From CAYOVG01 sp964407285 (GTDB taxonomy: Bacteria > Desulfobacterota > Syntrophobacteria > Syntrophobacterales > Syntrophobacteraceae), in NCBI GenBank assembly GCA_964407285.1, contig CAYOVG010000153.1, positions 1-15,601 of the forward strand: a stretch of DNA of 15,601 nucleotides, in the 5' to 3' direction. Below, piece by piece: positions 14,208-15,601 of the stretch (positions are counted from its first letter, which is position 1; each line of letters starts with the position of its first letter). The translations under genes and the position numbers were made by a program. The notes beneath the pieces were generated by a model. It had not been told where the DNA came from. It did no database searches and saw only the letters and a list, made by a program, of their open reading frames with translations.

Positions 14208-14675
14208 ATGAAGATCGGTGATGTGACCGGGAGCCAGGGCATTGAGAGAAGTGTTGAGACCTCCAGGGACAAGGGAGCGGTAAAGGGCGACGAATTCAAG
14301 CGCCTGATGGATGCGGAAACCGCCGCGCGGTCGGGACCGGCCTCCGCCGCCGGTATCGCCCCTTTCGATATGATCGATTCACTTTCCGGGATTTCCCCCG
14401 TGAGCCTCGGGGGCGGTAGCGAGGAGAGCGAGATGGCGGATAGCATCGAGTCTGCTATGAGCAGTTTCGAGAACGTGGAGAAGAGCCTCAAGGACCCGAC
14501 GGTAAGCCTCAAAGCGATAGACAGGGCGATCAGCGCTCTTTCCGGTGAGGTGGACGGATTGCAGGACAAACTGAAGGACCTTCCCGATGGCCATCCTCTC
14601 AAGCAAATCGGTGCTGAAATGAGCGTTCTCGCCGGCGTGGAAACCGTGAAGTGGCAAAGAGGGGATTACCTCTAG
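14208..14675 (+). CDS. Unrecognised 155-residue protein, probable sigma-54-driven gene
   Basis: I do not recognise the family. The ATG at 14208 has a near-perfect ribosome binding site (GGAGGTGGGACA before it). The protein is soluble and acidic, with no signal peptide, membrane helix or cysteine. Residues 1-75 are Gly/Ser/Ala-rich and probably disordered. From about 80 to 140 it is predicted helical, with heptad-like spacing (SIESAMSSFENVEKSLKD, LKAIDRAISALSGEVDGLQD). The strong sigma-54-type promoter upstream and the flaG signalling operon before it suggest a flagellar or secretion-associated accessory protein, but this rests on context alone. Its TAG stop lies within the CTAG target site of a MITE inserted right after it; the coding sequence is intact. 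Confidence 0.75.
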   Translation: MKIGDVTGSQGIERSVETSRDKGAVKGDEFKRLMDAETAARSGPASAAGIAPFDMIDSLSGISPVSLGGGSEESEMADSIESAMSSFENVEKSLKDPTVSLKAIDRAISALSGEVDGLQDKLKDLPDGHPLKQIGAEMSVLAGVETVKWQRGDYL

Positions 14676-14777
14676 GAGGCTGTCCGAGAATGCCGTTTCT
14701 TGCGATTTTCGCCGTCGTAAGCACCTGAATTTACGATTGCGAAATTGCCAAAACCAAGTTCCCGGATAACCTCCTAG
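14672..14777. mobile_element. 98-bp palindromic MITE with CTAG target duplication
   Basis: The element spans 14676-14773, flanked by CTAG at 14672-14675 and 14774-14777. The terminal inverted repeats are GAGGCTGTCCGAGAA (14676-14690) and TTCCCGGATAACCTC (14759-14773), matching at 12 of 15 positions. The interior also folds back on itself imperfectly, with CGTAA/TTACG pairing around a loop in the centre, so the whole element could form a long hairpin. There is no coding capacity. A 4-bp CTAG duplication and GGCTGTCC-type ends suggest mobilisation by an IS5-family transposase (inference). Confidence 0.7.
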
Positions 14778-14805
14778 GAGCGCCTCGCGGAGGGGTTGCG
14801 GGATA

Positions 14806-14821
14806 TGGGTTGCGCATTGCG
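14806..14821 (+). promoter_or_regulatory. Possible sigma-54-type promoter for the secreted protein gene
   Basis: TGGGTTGCGCATTGCG has TGG, the G at position 7, TTGC, and 10 bases between GG and GC. Transcription would start near 14832, about 80 bases before the ATG at 14915. The surrounding sequence is repetitive (TTGCGGGATA occurs twice within about 30 bases), which raises the risk of a chance match. Confidence 0.4.
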
Positions 14822-14914
14822 GGATACGGCCCCGATGCAGTTCATCGAGCTATGCGCCGACAAGACACGACCAAATCTCATCCGGCGGGGCGGGAGCGCC
14901 CCAAGGAGTCGAGC

Positions 14915-15394
14915 ATGATCGGAAAGCGCCTGTTTACAGGAATGATGCGCGCGGGAGCGATCGGCGCCATGGGATTCCTGTTGACGGTGGTTGCGTCAGG
15001 ACCTGACGAAGCGGCTGCGGGAGCGCGGGTTCATGGAAGCGCCGCGCCTCCGGTTGCCGACGGCCACGTCGCCGGGGCCGGGTCCCCGACCTCCTTTCAC
15101 CCTGACGGCGGTGCGCGAGTAATCCTGGCATATATGGATCAGGAGAAGGGATACATTCAGTACGGAACCATTCCTCCCGTTCCCGATGTTCCCGAGTGCG
15201 TGGACGAGTACGAGTACCGGAACCCGGTCCAGGTGGAGGCGGCCCCGAAGAATGCGAACCGAAAGCGGCAATCGCAGCAGAAAGAGTGGGATGTCCTCCA
15301 GAACCTCAATATTTATGTTCCTGTCGAAGACCCCTCCCAACGCCCCGAACCTCCGCCTCCGCCCCCTCCCCGGCTGCCCGGCCCTCCGCCTTAG
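14915..15394 (+). CDS. Small secreted proline-rich protein, function unknown
   Basis: 159 residues from the ATG at 14915, chosen because AAGGAG lies six bases before it and a signal peptide follows; the frame is open back to 14810 but that part looks non-coding. The signal peptide is MIGKRLFTGMMRAGAIGAMG plus a hydrophobic stretch, with likely cleavage around the AAAGA at about 33-37. The mature part has one cysteine (PECVDEYEY), a Lys/Arg/Gln-rich patch (NANRKRQSQQKEW), and a proline-rich end (EPPPPPPPRLPGPPP). I recognise no family. A periplasmic or surface location is likely. It sits just downstream of the MITE and a possible sigma-54-type promoter. Confidence 0.65.
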   Translation: MIGKRLFTGMMRAGAIGAMGFLLTVVASGPDEAAAGARVHGSAAPPVADGHVAGAGSPTSFHPDGGARVILAYMDQEKGYIQYGTIPPVPDVPECVDEYEYRNPVQVEAAPKNANRKRQSQQKEWDVLQNLNIYVPVEDPSQRPEPPPPPPPRLPGPPP

Positions 15395-15404
15395 CCCTGT
15401 TCCA

Positions 15405-15601
15405 CTGAAATAACGCAGACCCCATGTGGTTGCACCAAAACGAGATGTGAGAGTACATGGACCTGGCCGATGACAAGATGCCATAAGATCTCCCAACGAG
15501 CGCTTCCATCAGAACCACGACCACGCCGTAAAAGCTTAGACACCTGCCCGAGCCTGAAGAAGACCTGCCGCAAGCTCGGCGTATCTTTCTGGGAATACCT
15601 C
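15405..15601 (+). pseudogene. Probable decayed transposase C-terminal fragment (runs off the window)
   Basis: The last 60 bases translate as TCPSLKKTCRKLGVSFWEYL, which resembles the C-terminal TCRKLGxSFWxYL segment I associate with IS66-like transposases. Just upstream, in a different frame (about 15500-15535), lies PNERFHQNHDHAVKA before a stop; this also looks transposase-like, so a frameshift seems to separate the two pieces. No start codon or ribosome binding site was found. The match is from memory and the fragment is short and truncated by the window edge. Confidence 0.35.

Noticed and set aside
13898..14602. Minus-strand frame of about 234 codons across the region after the kinase
   Set aside because: No recognisable domain, and its larger part is antisense to the well-supported gene at 14208.

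Overview
The window reads as the chromosome of a GC-rich, motile, anaerobic Gram-negative bacterium, most likely a Desulfobacterota (deltaproteobacterial) sulfate reducer or syntroph of the Syntrophobacter kind. That assignment is inferred from gene content: a Tat-exported periplasmic [NiFe] hydrogenase, a haem-c chemoreceptor, PilZ, HD-GYP and FlaG proteins, and sigma-54-type promoters. No rRNA, tRNA or CRISPR array was seen.

Layout. (1) 1-747 is a long leader with no gene I trust; it holds a direct repeat and a possible promoter. (2) 748-4917, + strand: [NiFe] hydrogenase large subunit, then small subunit (the reverse of the usual order), then a methyl-accepting chemotaxis protein with a periplasmic CxxCH haem-binding site. 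The large subunit stops exactly at the last ligand histidine, so it has no cleavable C-terminal extension. The small subunit carries a fourth cysteine at its medial cluster. (3) 5021-9815, - strand, transcribed right to left: a YcgR/PilZ-like protein, a cyclic-nucleotide-binding protein, a zinc-ribbon/SUMF1-fold protein, an ECF sigma factor and its membrane anti-sigma factor. (4) 9816-10194 is a divergent regulatory region with an 8-bp tandem repeat and a weak sigma-54-like site. (5) 10195-13895, + strand: FlaG, an atypical response regulator, a response regulator with an HD-GYP output, a PilZ-like protein with a large insertion, and a soluble histidine kinase, tightly packed and probably one operon. 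(6) 13896-15601: a strong sigma-54-type promoter before an unrecognised 155-residue protein, a 98-bp palindromic MITE placed exactly at that gene's stop codon, a small secreted proline-rich protein, and a decayed transposase-like tail at the window edge.

How the parts may work together. Region 2 could couple periplasmic H2 oxidation to chemotaxis through the haem receptor; this is a hypothesis. Regions 3-5 form two divergent transcription units rich in cyclic-di-GMP readers and degraders and two-component proteins around one flagellar filament gene, suggesting control of swimming or filament properties. The sigma-54-type promoters, typical of flagellar genes in related bacteria, fit that reading and suggest the unknown gene at 14208 belongs to the flagellar regulon. 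The sigma/anti-sigma pair with the SUMF1-fold protein looks like a separate envelope-response unit.
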